Positions 52,747-61,518 of a stretch of DNA of 64,000 bases are shown here, one piece after another (positions within the stretch are counted from its first letter, which is position 1; the number at the start of each line of letters is the position of its first letter). The position numbers and the translations under genes were made by a program. The DNA lies in contig BPHZ01000008.1 in assembly GCA_026003835.1 (NCBI GenBank), positions 62,001-126,000 on the forward strand, read 5' to 3'. The notes beneath the pieces were generated by a model that was not told where the DNA came from, ran no database searches, and was given only the letters and a program-made list of their open reading frames with translations. The stretch comes from Herpetosiphonaceae bacterium. Its GTDB lineage: Bacteria > Chloroflexota > Chloroflexia > Chloroflexales > Herpetosiphonaceae.

Positions 52747-53061
52747 ATGATCAAACACGTTTTCAAATCGATCTGGATCGCTCTGCGATCCTTTAGTCTC
52801 GGGCTCCTGATCGGGCTACTGGCGGCTCCACGCAAGGGCAGTGAGACCCGCCAGATCATCTACGACCGGTCGATGAGGTTGTTCGACGGTCTGATGCCCT
52901 CCGCAGAGCGAACCCGCTTCGCCGGCTCGGCAGCCCACGAGCAAGGACGCCGGCTCGAGAAAGAGGAGTATTGGGAGAGCGGGGCGGCGCCGGAAGATCG
53001 CCCCATCGATCTGGAGGGCGACAGAGCCCGCCAGCGCGGCGAAAGCGAGCAGATTTTCTGA
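52747..53061 (+). CDS. YtxH-like small protein
   Basis: This 104-residue protein has an N-terminal hydrophobic segment (ALRSFSLGLLIGLLAAPRKG) with the LLxAPxxG turn of YtxH/gas-vesicle-like stress proteins, then a charged tail rich in Arg and Glu. The ATG at 52747 follows GGGAGG; the frame is open upstream but unlike the family. The family function is unclear; members are induced by envelope stress. It is divergent from the DUF697 gene and 70 bases upstream of the rhomboid protease gene, possibly cotranscribed. Confidence 0.75.
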   Translation: MIKHVFKSIWIALRSFSLGLLIGLLAAPRKGSETRQIIYDRSMRLFDGLMPSAERTRFAGSAAHEQGRRLEKEEYWESGAAPEDRPIDLEGDRARQRGESEQIF

Positions 53062-53131
53062 CGTCCGTTTGTAGCATACCAGGCGCCCGAGCGCTGACCA
53101 GCTTCCCCCGACCCAAACAAAGGAGCTTTCG

Positions 53132-53812
53132 ATGTTTCCAATAGGCGATGAAAACAGACGCGGCCACATTGTACCCTGGATAACGTACCTGTTGATCGTA
53201 GCCAACGTCTTTGTCTTTCTCTACGAGGTCTCGCTCGGCGCCCAAAGCAACGCCTTAGAGGATTTTATCTTCCGCTATGGAACAGTCCCTGAGGAGGTTT
53301 CGCGCGGCGAAGATCTCTTTACTCTCTTCACCTCGATGTTCCTCCATGGCGGCTGGTCGCATCTGCTGGGCAATATGCTCTTTCTGTGGGTTTTCGGCGA
53401 TAACATCGAGGATGCCTTCGGCCATCTCGGCTATCTCTTTTTCTATCTGTTCGCCGGCCTGGCGGCGAGCCTGGCGCAGGTTGTTTCCAACCCCGACAGC
53501 CCGGTTCCCGGTATCGGCGCCTCCGGCGCTATTGCCGGCATCCTTGGCGCGTATCTGATCTTCTTCCACTCGAACCGTGTTCGTGTATTGATCGGCTACT
53601 TTATCACCGAGGTTCCGGCGTGGGTGGTCCTGCTCCTGTGGATCGCCACTCAGTTCATCAGCGTGGGACAGATCACTGAGCAACCCCAAGGGGCCGGCGG
53701 CGTTGCTTACTGGGCACACATCGGCGGCTTTATGGCCGGCCTGATCGTTGCCCTTGTGCTTCGCGGAAGAGTTCGCCCCCAGCAGCGACCGTACCGCAGC
53801 TATTCGCGTTAG
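53132..53812 (+). CDS. Rhomboid-family intramembrane serine protease
   Basis: This 226-residue protein has six predicted helices. The catalytic Ser is in PGIGASGAIAGILGAYLI, the catalytic His in GGVAYWAHIGGFMAGLIV, and the L1-loop Trp/Arg-like motif in FLHGGWSHLLGNMLFLWVFG. Rhomboids cleave transmembrane segments of other proteins within the bilayer. The upstream ribosome site is AAAGGAG. It has a bidirectional terminator downstream, shared with the BMP importer operon. Confidence 0.94.
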   Translation: MFPIGDENRRGHIVPWITYLLIVANVFVFLYEVSLGAQSNALEDFIFRYGTVPEEVSRGEDLFTLFTSMFLHGGWSHLLGNMLFLWVFGDNIEDAFGHLGYLFFYLFAGLAASLAQVVSNPDSPVPGIGASGAIAGILGAYLIFFHSNRVRVLIGYFITEVPAWVVLLLWIATQFISVGQITEQPQGAGGVAYWAHIGGFMAGLIVALVLRGRVRPQQRPYRSYSR

Positions 53813-53838
53813 CTCATACACCTTAACGAGGCTGGAAA

Positions 53839-53873
53839 ACGGCAGCCAGGCGCTTCCACTGCCTGGCTGCCGT
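53839..53873. terminator. Bidirectional terminator between rhomboid gene and BMP operon
   Basis: A perfect 13-bp stem, ACGGCAGCCAGGC/GCCTGGCTGCCGT, with a 9-base loop is preceded by AAAA. It lies 26 bases past the rhomboid stop; the BMP operon converges from the right and ends at 54061. Confidence 0.7.
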
Positions 53874-54060
53874 CGCTTGTGTAGCCCACAATAGAAGCTA
53901 CGACAATTCCTCCTACCTCTAGGAATATCCCTTGCGGCCGGTTAAAGAGCTCTCCCGTGATACGCGGTGATCGAGAGGGTAGGACACCCCAAAGGAGTTC
54001 TTCAACCCCGACAACCTCAGACGAACCCTGCGCAGGGCCGGGATACACTAACCAGCTGCT

Positions 54061-55650
54061 TTAATGGGTCTCGCCTGGAGCCAGATGTTCATGCTTGACG
54101 CCCGCCGGCTCGATTAAAGGGGCATCAGAGCCGGCCATCAGCAGACCAAGCTGCTCACGAGTTGCACTGGCGGCTGGCAGAACCGCGACGATTTTACCCT
54201 TATACATAACAGCAATGCGATCAGACAGCGCCATAATCTCGTCAAGCTCCGCCGAGACAAGCAGGACAGCGGTGCCGGAGTCGCGTTCGTTGATGATCTG
54301 CTGGTGGATGAACTCGATAGAGCCAACATCGACGCCTCGCGTGGGCTGAGCGGCGATCAGCAGCTTCAGCGGGCGCGAAAGTTCTCGCGCGATAATCACC
54401 TTCTGCTTATTGCCGCCGGAGAGCGTGGCGACAGGGACCTCGGGGCCGGGCGTGCGGATATCATATTCCTTAATGCGCTTCTCGGCATTCTCCAGGATAT
54501 GCTCCTGGTTGAGCACGATCCCCTTTGCAAAAGGTGGCTGGTAATAGCGGTTGAGAACCAGGTTATCGGCGACGCTGTAGCTCAACACCAGGCCATGTTC
54601 CTGGCGATCCTCGGGTACATGGCCGACCTCCGCCTCAAAGATACGCCGCGGTAAAGCGCCGGACAGGTTGTTGCCCAGGACGCTCACCCTGCCACCTTTG
54701 ACTGCCCGCAGCCCGGTCAGCGCCTCGACAAGCTCGGACTGGCCGTTGCCCTGCACGCCCGCGATCCCCAGCACTTCTCCAGCGCAGACGGCAAAGCTAA
54801 CCCCATTGACCACCTGATGGCCGCGATCATCATCGACGGTCAGCTCTTCCACAACCAGCACCGGGGCGCCCGGCTCGCGGGTCTGCTTCTCGACCTGCAA
54901 GATCACCGCCCTGCCGACCATCATCTCAGCCAGCGACTCGCGAGTTGCCTGATCGGGCGTCGTCTCGCCGACGACCTTGCCACGCCTGAGCACCATAATG
55001 CGGTCGGCGACGGCAAAGACCTCACGCAGCTTGTGAGTAATGAAAATGATGGAGGTGCCCTGCTGCTTAAGCTCGCGCAGAACGACGAAGAGCTCATCTG
55101 CTTCCTGTGGCGTCAGCACCGCCGTCGGCTCATCGAGGATCAGGATTGAAGCATTCTTATAGAGAGCCTTGATAATCTCGACCCGCTGCTGCTGGCCGAC
55201 CGACAGATCCTTCACATAGGCATCGGGATCGACATCCAACCCATAGCGTTTGGAAAGCTCAAGGATACGCTGGCGCACAGAGGCAAGATCGAGTCTGCCA
55301 CGCCGCATACGCTCATTACCCAAGGCAATATTCTCGGCAACGGTCATAACCGGAACAAGCTGGAAGTGCTGATGCACCATTCCAATGCCCATGGCAATCG
55401 AATCGCTGGGGCTTTTGATACGTACAGGCTGACCATGGACATAAATCTCGCCGCTGTCCTGGTGATAGAGGCCGTAGAGAATATTCATCAAGGTCGTCTT
55501 ACCGGCACCGTTCTCGCCCAGCAGCGCCAGGATCTCGCCCTTGTTAAGCTTAAGGTTCACATTCTCATTGGCGATCACGCCAGGAAAGATCTTGGTAATA
55601 CTGCGGGCCTCCAGCACAACCTCGAGCGTCTCGGTAGCGGCGTTGGCCAT
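54061..55650 (-). CDS. Nucleoside (BMP-type) ABC importer ATP-binding protein with two ATPase domains
   Basis: This 529-residue protein contains two ABC ATPase domains. The first (about 15-240) has Walker A GENGAGKTTLMNILYG, signature LSVGQQQRVEIIKALYKNA and ILILDEPTAVLTP. The second (270-505) has a degenerate Walker A (GIAGVQGNGQSELVEALTG) and signature ATLSGGNKQKVIIARELSRP. This tandem form is that of sugar and nucleoside importers (RbsA/YufO). The ATG at 55650 with GAGGTG upstream is preferred over the TTG at 55662. It is last in a four-gene operon with two permeases and a BMP lipoprotein. Confidence 0.94.
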   Translation of the reverse strand: MANAATETLEVVLEARSITKIFPGVIANENVNLKLNKGEILALLGENGAGKTTLMNILYGLYHQDSGEIYVHGQPVRIKSPSDSIAMGIGMVHQHFQLVPVMTVAENIALGNERMRRGRLDLASVRQRILELSKRYGLDVDPDAYVKDLSVGQQQRVEIIKALYKNASILILDEPTAVLTPQEADELFVVLRELKQQGTSIIFITHKLREVFAVADRIMVLRRGKVVGETTPDQATRESLAEMMVGRAVILQVEKQTREPGAPVLVVEELTVDDDRGHQVVNGVSFAVCAGEVLGIAGVQGNGQSELVEALTGLRAVKGGRVSVLGNNLSGALPRRIFEAEVGHVPEDRQEHGLVLSYSVADNLVLNRYYQPPFAKGIVLNQEHILENAEKRIKEYDIRTPGPEVPVATLSGGNKQKVIIARELSRPLKLLIAAQPTRGVDVGSIEFIHQQIINERDSGTAVLLVSAELDEIMALSDRIAVMYKGKIVAVLPAASATREQLGLLMAGSDAPLIEPAGVKHEHLAPGETH

Positions 55651-55664
55651 AGAACACCTCAAAA

Positions 55665-56714
55665 CTATTCCTTCTGATACGGCTGACCGATCGCTGCCGG
55701 CGGGAAAGCGCGGCCAACGACCCCAGCCACGACGATAATGGTCAGCAAGTAGGGGATCATGCCGATAATATGCGCGGAGATAGGCACGCCAAACTGCTGC
55801 GCGTTACTCTGGAACGCGCTGGCAGCGCCGAAGAGCAGCGCTGCGGCCCATCCACCGAAGGGCGTCCAGCCGCCGAAGATTAGCGCGGCAAGCGCAATAA
55901 AGCCACGGCCACTGGTCAGAAGTGGCTCAAACTGCGGGGTCGACTCGAGCGTAAAGTATGCGCCGCCGAGACCGGCGATCAACCCACCGATAACGACGTT
56001 GGCGTAGCGCATTTTGAACACGTTGATGCCGACCGTATCCGCCGCGTGGGGATGCTCGCCGACGGCCCGCGTGCGCAGTCCCCATGTTGTATAGAAAAGC
56101 ACATAGTGGGTGACAAAGACCAGAATAATTGCCATCCAGGCAATCGGCTTCTGGTTGAAGATCGGCCCAATCACCGACACGTCCGAGAGTGCATCGATCG
56201 GTTTAAAGAAGAAGCCGATCACTGGACGATCTGCCAGGGATTCGATTGTGGGCGTCAGACCGGCGCTCTGGATATCCACATCGCGACGGCGCAGCAGGAG
56301 ATCATTGAAGTAGCCGGTGAGGCCAAAGGCCAGGATATTGATCACCGTGCCGCTAATAATCTGATCAACCTTGAACGTCACCGACAGCCAGGCATGGAGC
56401 AGCGCCATCATTCCACCACTCGCCATAGCCGCCAGGAGCCCCAGGATAAGGCTCTGTGTGTAAGCTCCCACGGTGTAGCCGACAAAGGCGGCGGTGAGCA
56501 TCATACCCTCGATGGCGATATTCACCACGCCGCTGCGCTCGCAAAAGAGGCCGGCGAGCATCCCCAGCGTGAGCGGCGTCGCTACGCCAAGCGTCGTTGC
56601 CAGCATACTGGCAGCAACTGTCTCGTTCTCCAAAGTAGAGGGGCTGAGGTACATTGCGGCGCCGATAAGCACAACAATAACAGCGAGGATAAACAGAAAA
56701 CGCCCTCGAGTCAT
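55665..56714 (-). CDS. BMP-type nucleoside ABC importer permease
   Basis: This 349-residue membrane protein has about nine helices and the family segment GLFCERSGVVNIAIEGMMLT (BPD_transp_2 type), with GERTVGEHPHAADTVGINVF-like ABC-contact pattern as VGEHPHAADTVGINVFKMRY. It is the second permease (YufQ-like) of a nucleoside/purine importer. The ATG follows GGGGAGGTG. It starts 3 bases after the other permease gene stops and ends 14 bases before the ATPase gene. Confidence 0.93.
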   Translation of the reverse strand: MTRGRFLFILAVIVVLIGAAMYLSPSTLENETVAASMLATTLGVATPLTLGMLAGLFCERSGVVNIAIEGMMLTAAFVGYTVGAYTQSLILGLLAAMASGGMMALLHAWLSVTFKVDQIISGTVINILAFGLTGYFNDLLLRRRDVDIQSAGLTPTIESLADRPVIGFFFKPIDALSDVSVIGPIFNQKPIAWMAIILVFVTHYVLFYTTWGLRTRAVGEHPHAADTVGINVFKMRYANVVIGGLIAGLGGAYFTLESTPQFEPLLTSGRGFIALAALIFGGWTPFGGWAAALLFGAASAFQSNAQQFGVPISAHIIGMIPYLLTIIVVAGVVGRAFPPAAIGQPYQKE

Positions 56715-56717
56715 CGA

Positions 56718-57914
56718 TCACCTCCCCCAGCCGCGAGTCAGAGTCGTCCGCTCTTCGAGACCGCGAGCTCGGATACGGTAAAGCCAACGCACCAGCTGGT
56801 CGGCGGCGACAAAGATCAGAATCAGCGCCTGGATCACGGCGATAATGTCCGCATTCACCCCGGACAGCGACTGCATACGGGTGGAGCCGCTGCGTAAGCT
56901 GGCGAAGAGCAGCGCCGCCAGGAGCACACCGAAGGGGTTATTTTTACCGAGCAGGGCGATGGCAATAGCGTCAAAGCCATAGCCCACGTTGAAGCCGAGG
57001 ATGGCGCGGTAATTGACAGCTGTGACCTGGATAGCACCGCCGAGACCGGCCAGCGCGCCGCTCACGCCCATAATTAAGGTTATCACCCGCGGCACATTGA
57101 TCCCCGCATATCTGCCGGCAGAAGGATTAGCGCCGACCGTACGCACCTCAAAGCCCCAGACGGTACGCCACAGAAAAAAAGAGGCGGCGATCGTCGCCAG
57201 CACCGCCAGCACAACGCCCCAGTGAACGATCTCAGGAGCTGCGCTTGCGCTTGGATAAGCATCCTGGCCTGGAATAAGCGCCGGCAGGTGGGCGGACTCC
57301 GCAATCAGCGGCGTGCGAGCGATGACATTGGTGGGGCTGGGATCTTTCATCAGACGGTTATCGTTGAGGAGCCAACCGGCCAGGCCAATCGCCAGGTAGT
57401 TGAGCATGATGGTTGTGATAACCTCGTGGGCGCCGGTGCGGGACTTGAGAAAGCCGGGGATACCACCCCAAATGAAGCCGGCGAGAACTCCGGCCAGCAG
57501 CGCTAGCGGGAGGTGAATGACAGCCGGCAGCGCCAGCTGGTAGCCGACCCAAGCGCCTGCAAGTGTGCCAAGGAGGAGCTGCCCTTCCCCACCGATGTTG
57601 AAGAGGCCGGCACGGAAGGCCAACGCCACCGCCAGACCGCCAAAGACATATGGGGTCATGCGCACGAGCGTGCCGGCGATAGCTCTACCGGATCCCCACG
57701 ACCCATCGATCAACCCGGCATAGGCCAGGAGGGGATTCCTCCCCGAAATGGCGATCACAATTGCGCCGATCATGAGCGCGCTCACCACGGCCAGAAATGG
57801 AACCAGGATGGGCCTTAACATCCCTGCGAGCGGGCCGAGCCTCGCCTGCACGGATGCCAGGAGCGGTGCGATCCTTGTCTTCATGCCATCGGCGATCTCC
57901 CTACGCTTCGTCAT
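56718..57914 (-). CDS. BMP-type nucleoside ABC importer permease
   Basis: This 398-residue membrane protein has about ten helices and typical features of the YufP-like permease: LAVALAFRAGLFNIGGEGQL, KSRTGAHEVITTIMLNYLAI and VGANPSAGRYAGINVPRVIT. It forms the pore of the importer with the other permease. The ATG at 57914, six bases after TTGAGG, is chosen over an in-frame TTG at 57926. It is followed 3 bases later by the second permease. Confidence 0.93.
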   Translation of the reverse strand: MTKRREIADGMKTRIAPLLASVQARLGPLAGMLRPILVPFLAVVSALMIGAIVIAISGRNPLLAYAGLIDGSWGSGRAIAGTLVRMTPYVFGGLAVALAFRAGLFNIGGEGQLLLGTLAGAWVGYQLALPAVIHLPLALLAGVLAGFIWGGIPGFLKSRTGAHEVITTIMLNYLAIGLAGWLLNDNRLMKDPSPTNVIARTPLIAESAHLPALIPGQDAYPSASAAPEIVHWGVVLAVLATIAASFFLWRTVWGFEVRTVGANPSAGRYAGINVPRVITLIMGVSGALAGLGGAIQVTAVNYRAILGFNVGYGFDAIAIALLGKNNPFGVLLAALLFASLRSGSTRMQSLSGVNADIIAVIQALILIFVAADQLVRWLYRIRARGLEERTTLTRGWGR

Positions 57915-57989
57915 CGAAGACCTCAACTACTCGCCAGGGGCGTGGTTAGTCACGCCCCTGGCAGGATCATGACAACAGCAGAACGACTT

Positions 57990-59075
57990 TTAGGGCTTGA
58001 CCGGCGACACGTTGGTCTTCACCTCGCCGCTGAGCAGCTTCTGCTCCAGCTCCGTCAGCTTCTGCTTGACATCCTCCGGTACATCGTCCTCAAACTCGTG
58101 GAAGGGAGCCAGGCCCACCTTGCCGACGAAGTTGCCGCCCTTGAAGGTGCCGTCCTGAACCGCCTTGATCAGATCGAAGACACCTTCGTCGAGCCGCTTG
58201 ATAGCGCTGGAGAGCAGCACCGACTGAGCCTCGGTCACGGTGTAGTACTGGTCGGTATCGACGCCGATCGCCATCACGCCCGTGTCCTTGCGTTCGGCGA
58301 CAGCCAGAAGCGCGCCGTTGCCGGTAATACCGCCCGCGCCGAAGATAACATCGACATCCTTATCCATCATCGAGTTGGCCTGCAGCTTCCCCCACTCAGG
58401 GTCGGTGAAAGCCTTATCCAGACCAACGTCGCTGTGATAGACCAGCGAGATCTCGACATCAGGCTTCGTCGCCAGGGCGCCCACGCGGTAGCCCTCACCA
58501 AAGCGCCAGACCGGCGGGACTACATCGGTGCCGAGCACCGCGCCAATCTTGCCCGTCTTGGTCATGTACGCCGCCAGCGCGCCGGCCAGGTAACCCGCCT
58601 TATCCTCCTCGAAGATCAGGCCGGCCAGATTGGGAATCTCCTCCTCCTGGAACTGGTCAACGCCGATGAATTTGATATCCGGGTACTTCTTCGCGGCCTC
58701 GATCGTCGCCTCGCCAAGCGCGAAGCCCACCGTCACAATGATGTCGTAGCCCTGAGTGGCGAACTCGTCGATGTTCTTCGCATAGTCATTGGGGTCCTGG
58801 GTCTCGATGGCATCGACTTGAGCGCCAAGCTCATCGCGAGCGCGCAGCACGCCATTCCACGAGCTCTCGTTGAAGCTCTTATCGTTCAGGCGGCCGACAT
58901 CTGTGACAAGCCCGATCTTGAGCTTCTCTTCGGTTGCACCACCCTGCGTCGGCTGCGCCTGACCGCCACCACCTGTCTGCGGGGGCGCAGTAGGAGCCGC
59001 CTCACCGCCGCACGCTGCAAGCGCGGGGACGAGCAGCGCGAGCAGCAAGAATAGCGTAAATAGTCGCTTCTGCAT
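57990..59075 (-). CDS. BMP-family lipoprotein, substrate-binding protein of the nucleoside importer
   Basis: This 361-residue protein has a lipoprotein signal peptide (FLLLALLVPALAACGGE; lipid-modified Cys21) and a Gly/Thr/Gln-rich linker. The BMP domain that follows contains IGLVTDVGRLNDKSFNESSW, FIGVDQFQEEEIP, FGAGGITGNGALLAV and GVDTDQYY. Such PnrA/BmpA-type proteins bind purine nucleosides at the outer face and deliver them to the permeases. It is the first gene of the operon; its gap to the next gene is 75 bases, allowing differential expression. Confidence 0.94.
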   Translation of the reverse strand: MQKRLFTLFLLLALLVPALAACGGEAAPTAPPQTGGGGQAQPTQGGATEEKLKIGLVTDVGRLNDKSFNESSWNGVLRARDELGAQVDAIETQDPNDYAKNIDEFATQGYDIIVTVGFALGEATIEAAKKYPDIKFIGVDQFQEEEIPNLAGLIFEEDKAGYLAGALAAYMTKTGKIGAVLGTDVVPPVWRFGEGYRVGALATKPDVEISLVYHSDVGLDKAFTDPEWGKLQANSMMDKDVDVIFGAGGITGNGALLAVAERKDTGVMAIGVDTDQYYTVTEAQSVLLSSAIKRLDEGVFDLIKAVQDGTFKGGNFVGKVGLAPFHEFEDDVPEDVKQKLTELEQKLLSGEVKTNVSPVKP

Positions 59076-59246
59076 AGGAAATCTTCCTCCTTGATAGCCT
59101 GGAGAATCTGGTTACTAGCACCTGTGGGTCATTCCCTCATTCAACCTCGCTTCTCGAACGATAGGCACCACCTCCTTAGCATTGATACGGTGGCAGAGAT
59201 GTCGGGCAAGTAACATTTGTGTGGATCCTGCTGTGGTTAGAGCCAG

Positions 59247-59252
59247 ATTATA
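59247..59252 (-). promoter_or_regulatory. -10 element of the BMP importer operon
   Basis: TATAAT on the minus strand (59252-59247) lies about 170 bases upstream of the lipoprotein start, with a TAGCGT hexamer 17 bases upstream as a weak -35. The leader contains no RNA structure I recognise. Confidence 0.4.
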
Positions 59253-59280
59253 GCATAAGCTCATAGTCTACGCTATCCAT

Positions 59281-59315
59281 TTGCCCCTGGCCCGCCTCAA
59301 TGCTATAATATTGAG
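59281..59315 (+). promoter_or_regulatory. Promoter with overlapping operator for the 53/613-residue gene pair
   Basis: TTGCCC (59281-59286) and TATAAT (59304-59309) are 17 bases apart. The inverted repeat CTCAAT (59296-59301)/ATTGAG (59310-59315) brackets the -10, a typical repressor layout. Transcription would start near 59316, 80 bases before the first gene. Confidence 0.65.
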
Positions 59316-59395
59316 CGTTAGTATAGGCGGGGCCTGGGCACTCGCCTCTTTTGGTGTTTCTTGAATAAACTGATAAAGGGGAAACAAGTAACGCT

Positions 59396-59557
59396 ATGCC
59401 GATCGATGTGAAAAACATCCGCCTTGGCGAGACGGGCATGGACGAACTACTGGCCTGGTTGCGCCAGATGGGGCAGCCACAGCGATTAGAGGCGATCACC
59501 TACGAGTACCTGTCCATCCTGCGATCGCTGGTTTTTGAAGGGCAGGAGCAGGTGTAA
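59396..59557 (+). CDS. 53-residue conserved-type small protein, function unknown
   Basis: The ATG at 59396, with AAAGGGGAAAC upstream, opens a 53-residue frame (start MPIDVKNIRLGETGMDELLA, end LVFEGQEQV). It is acidic to neutral and mostly helical, with no recognised domain. Its TAA shares one base with the ATG of the next gene (TAATG), so the two are coupled in translation. Codon use and a good start support it as a real gene despite its length. Confidence 0.65.
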   Translation: MPIDVKNIRLGETGMDELLAWLRQMGQPQRLEAITYEYLSILRSLVFEGQEQV

Positions 59558-61398
59558 TGAGTGAGTTGGCGATGAGCACGCAGCCCTACGTTGTACCGAC
59601 GTTTAGCGGGAGTCAGGAAGATCAGGACTGGGCCGATCGTGTCTACAAGTTGATGGTGACATATGGCTCCTTCTACGCCTATGAGGCTCCTATTCGGCAA
59701 GCCTTAAGCAACCTGGCAGCGTTTTTCGCTGCTCAGCAGGGCAGCAGCGCCGAAGAGCTGGCGTCGGCGATCGACCGGGCGATTCAGCAAAACCCGGAGG
59801 TATTTCTGCGCGAGGAGCAGGAAGGCGAGGTTTTTTACACTACCAGCAAGGCGGGCCGCTATATTCCCCCTCAGACCGAGCAAACCCACATGTTTGCCCA
59901 GCGGCTCTACGAGCCTGAAAACCCGCTGCCCGTGGATGATCTGAGCGTCGTTATCACCACCGGCAGACCAGCGCTGACAACTGTCGAGCCCGTCTACATC
60001 TCCGACTACTGGCGCGCACAGGCTGAGGGCGTCGCCAGTGGAGTGCTGCCTGCTGCTGAGATCTTCGACGATGAGGAAGAGGTCGAGCAGCCCGCCGAGG
60101 TTGAGGCGCCCGCTGCTGCCGAGGCTGCCGCTGAAGCTGAACCTGCACCTCAGACTGAGGAGGTCACCCCGGAGCCCGAAGGTATCATCCCAGCCATTAC
60201 CCTCGATAACGGCGTACAGATCGATCTGCGCCTGCCGGTTGACGAGTTGATGGCCCGGCATGGCGAGGCGCTGATGGCGACCGTCCGCCGCGCCATTGAG
60301 CACGATCCGTTGCGACGGATCGTCTCCTTTGGGAACGATTTTTATCCGGAGAGCATGGTCGAAAGCTTCAGCAAAGGCGACTATCGGCGTATTCGTGAGT
60401 ATATTCTGGAGCAGGGCGAGCCCTTGCTGGATACCATTATTATGGCCGATCTCTTTGGCCGTACCTCACGCGATCGCGATATAGAAACCTTCCGCTTTGC
60501 CCTGAACTACCGGCTGAACCGCGAGAAGGATTTCGAGTTCGTCGGCGTGGAAGGCGCGCGCCTCTGGTGGGCCAAAGGGCTACCGGCTATCGGCACCAAA
60601 CGGCTGAAGGCTAGCGAGCTTGGTCAGATTTTCGCTTATCTTGAAGAGGGCTATGACGACAGTCTCGATGGCACCAGCGCTGAGAGCATTCGCGAGTCCG
60701 GCCATGTGAGCCGCTTCCTTACCTTCTTTGAGTGGGAGTATGGCTTGCTGGCCTTTGATGCGGCGCTCAAAGCGCTCTTGCCCCCGCCGCTCCTGCCGGA
60801 CCAGCGCAGCGCCATGCTGCGCATCGAGTCGCCGCAGCACTACACCAGTTATCTGGTAGAGCTGCGCTATCCGACGAGCAACCGCGGCGGATGGCTCCAG
60901 GGTCTGGAGGATTTCTTCAAGGAATTTTTGGTTCCCGGTGCGCTTATTACCATTGCGGCTACCGAAGAACCAAATATTTTCACCCTCCAGTATGAGGAGA
61001 CAGCCGGCGAAGAGGCGCGGCTGCTGACTCTCGACGAGAAGAAGGGGCGCTTCGCCTTCAACGCCACGACCTTCTACTGCGCTGTGGATAATGATCTGCT
61101 GCCGAGCCAGGAACGGCTGAGCCGGCTACGCAATATGAAACTGCTTACCCCCGGCGATCGCCGCCGGCTGGAAGCAACCCTGGCCCACGTCTTCGAGACC
61201 GTTGGACAAAAACAGGGCGATGCCTTTGTGATCAGCCTTAACGATCTCTACCTGGCGACAAATGTTCAGCGGTCGGCTTCGCGCCCGGCAATCCTGGCGA
61301 CGATCGCTGAGGATTCGCGCTTCGAGCAACAGGATGGCCTCTATCTCTACCGTCCCGTCTATGAGGAGGAGCAGGAGGAGACTGAGGACGAGCTGTAA
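59557..61398 (+). CDS. 613-residue protein of unknown function with putative winged-helix ends
   Basis: Three parts are visible. Residues 30-115 (ALSNLAAFFAAQQGSSAEEL; FYTTSKAGRYIP) and the last 70 residues (VISLNDLYLATNVQRSASRP; DSRFEQQDGLYLYRPVYEE) each resemble a HARE/RpoE-type winged helix. Residues 165-205 are an acidic Glu/Ala/Pro linker, and 210-520 form an all-new central domain with DNGVQIDLRLPVDELMARHG and VGVEGARLWWAKGLPAIGTK. There is no membrane helix or catalytic motif. The wHTH reading is a weak analogy, not a match. It is coupled to the 53-residue gene and ends before a hairpin. Possible roles (transcription-associated or DNA-binding) are guesses. Confidence 0.6.
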   Translation: MSELAMSTQPYVVPTFSGSQEDQDWADRVYKLMVTYGSFYAYEAPIRQALSNLAAFFAAQQGSSAEELASAIDRAIQQNPEVFLREEQEGEVFYTTSKAGRYIPPQTEQTHMFAQRLYEPENPLPVDDLSVVITTGRPALTTVEPVYISDYWRAQAEGVASGVLPAAEIFDDEEEVEQPAEVEAPAAAEAAAEAEPAPQTEEVTPEPEGIIPAITLDNGVQIDLRLPVDELMARHGEALMATVRRAIEHDPLRRIVSFGNDFYPESMVESFSKGDYRRIREYILEQGEPLLDTIIMADLFGRTSRDRDIETFRFALNYRLNREKDFEFVGVEGARLWWAKGLPAIGTKRLKASELGQIFAYLEEGYDDSLDGTSAESIRESGHVSRFLTFFEWEYGLLAFDAALKALLPPPLLPDQRSAMLRIESPQHYTSYLVELRYPTSNRGGWLQGLEDFFKEFLVPGALITIAATEEPNIFTLQYEETAGEEARLLTLDEKKGRFAFNATTFYCAVDNDLLPSQERLSRLRNMKLLTPGDRRRLEATLAHVFETVGQKQGDAFVISLNDLYLATNVQRSASRPAILATIAEDSRFEQQDGLYLYRPVYEEEQEETEDEL

Positions 61399-61431
61399 CG
61401 TTTGAAGGAAAATTCTCACCTTCGTTGATCC

Positions 61432-61463
61432 GCACGGGGCGATCGAACATGAACGCCCCGTGC
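61432..61463. terminator. Hairpin after the 613-residue gene
   Basis: A perfect 10-bp stem, GCACGGGGCG/CGCCCCGTGC, with a 12-base loop lies 34 bases past the stop codon. It is followed by TGTCCCTCTTGT, a weak T-rich stretch. Confidence 0.6.
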
Positions 61464-61518
61464 TGTCCCTCTTGTAAAGAGAGGAACCCGAGGTGAGGTC
61501 TGTTTATGATGGTGCCTT

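Noticed and set aside
57942-59054. A 370-codon frame opposite the BMP lipoprotein
   Set aside because: The minus strand encodes a clear lipoprotein with signal peptide and BMP motifs; the antisense product has no family features.
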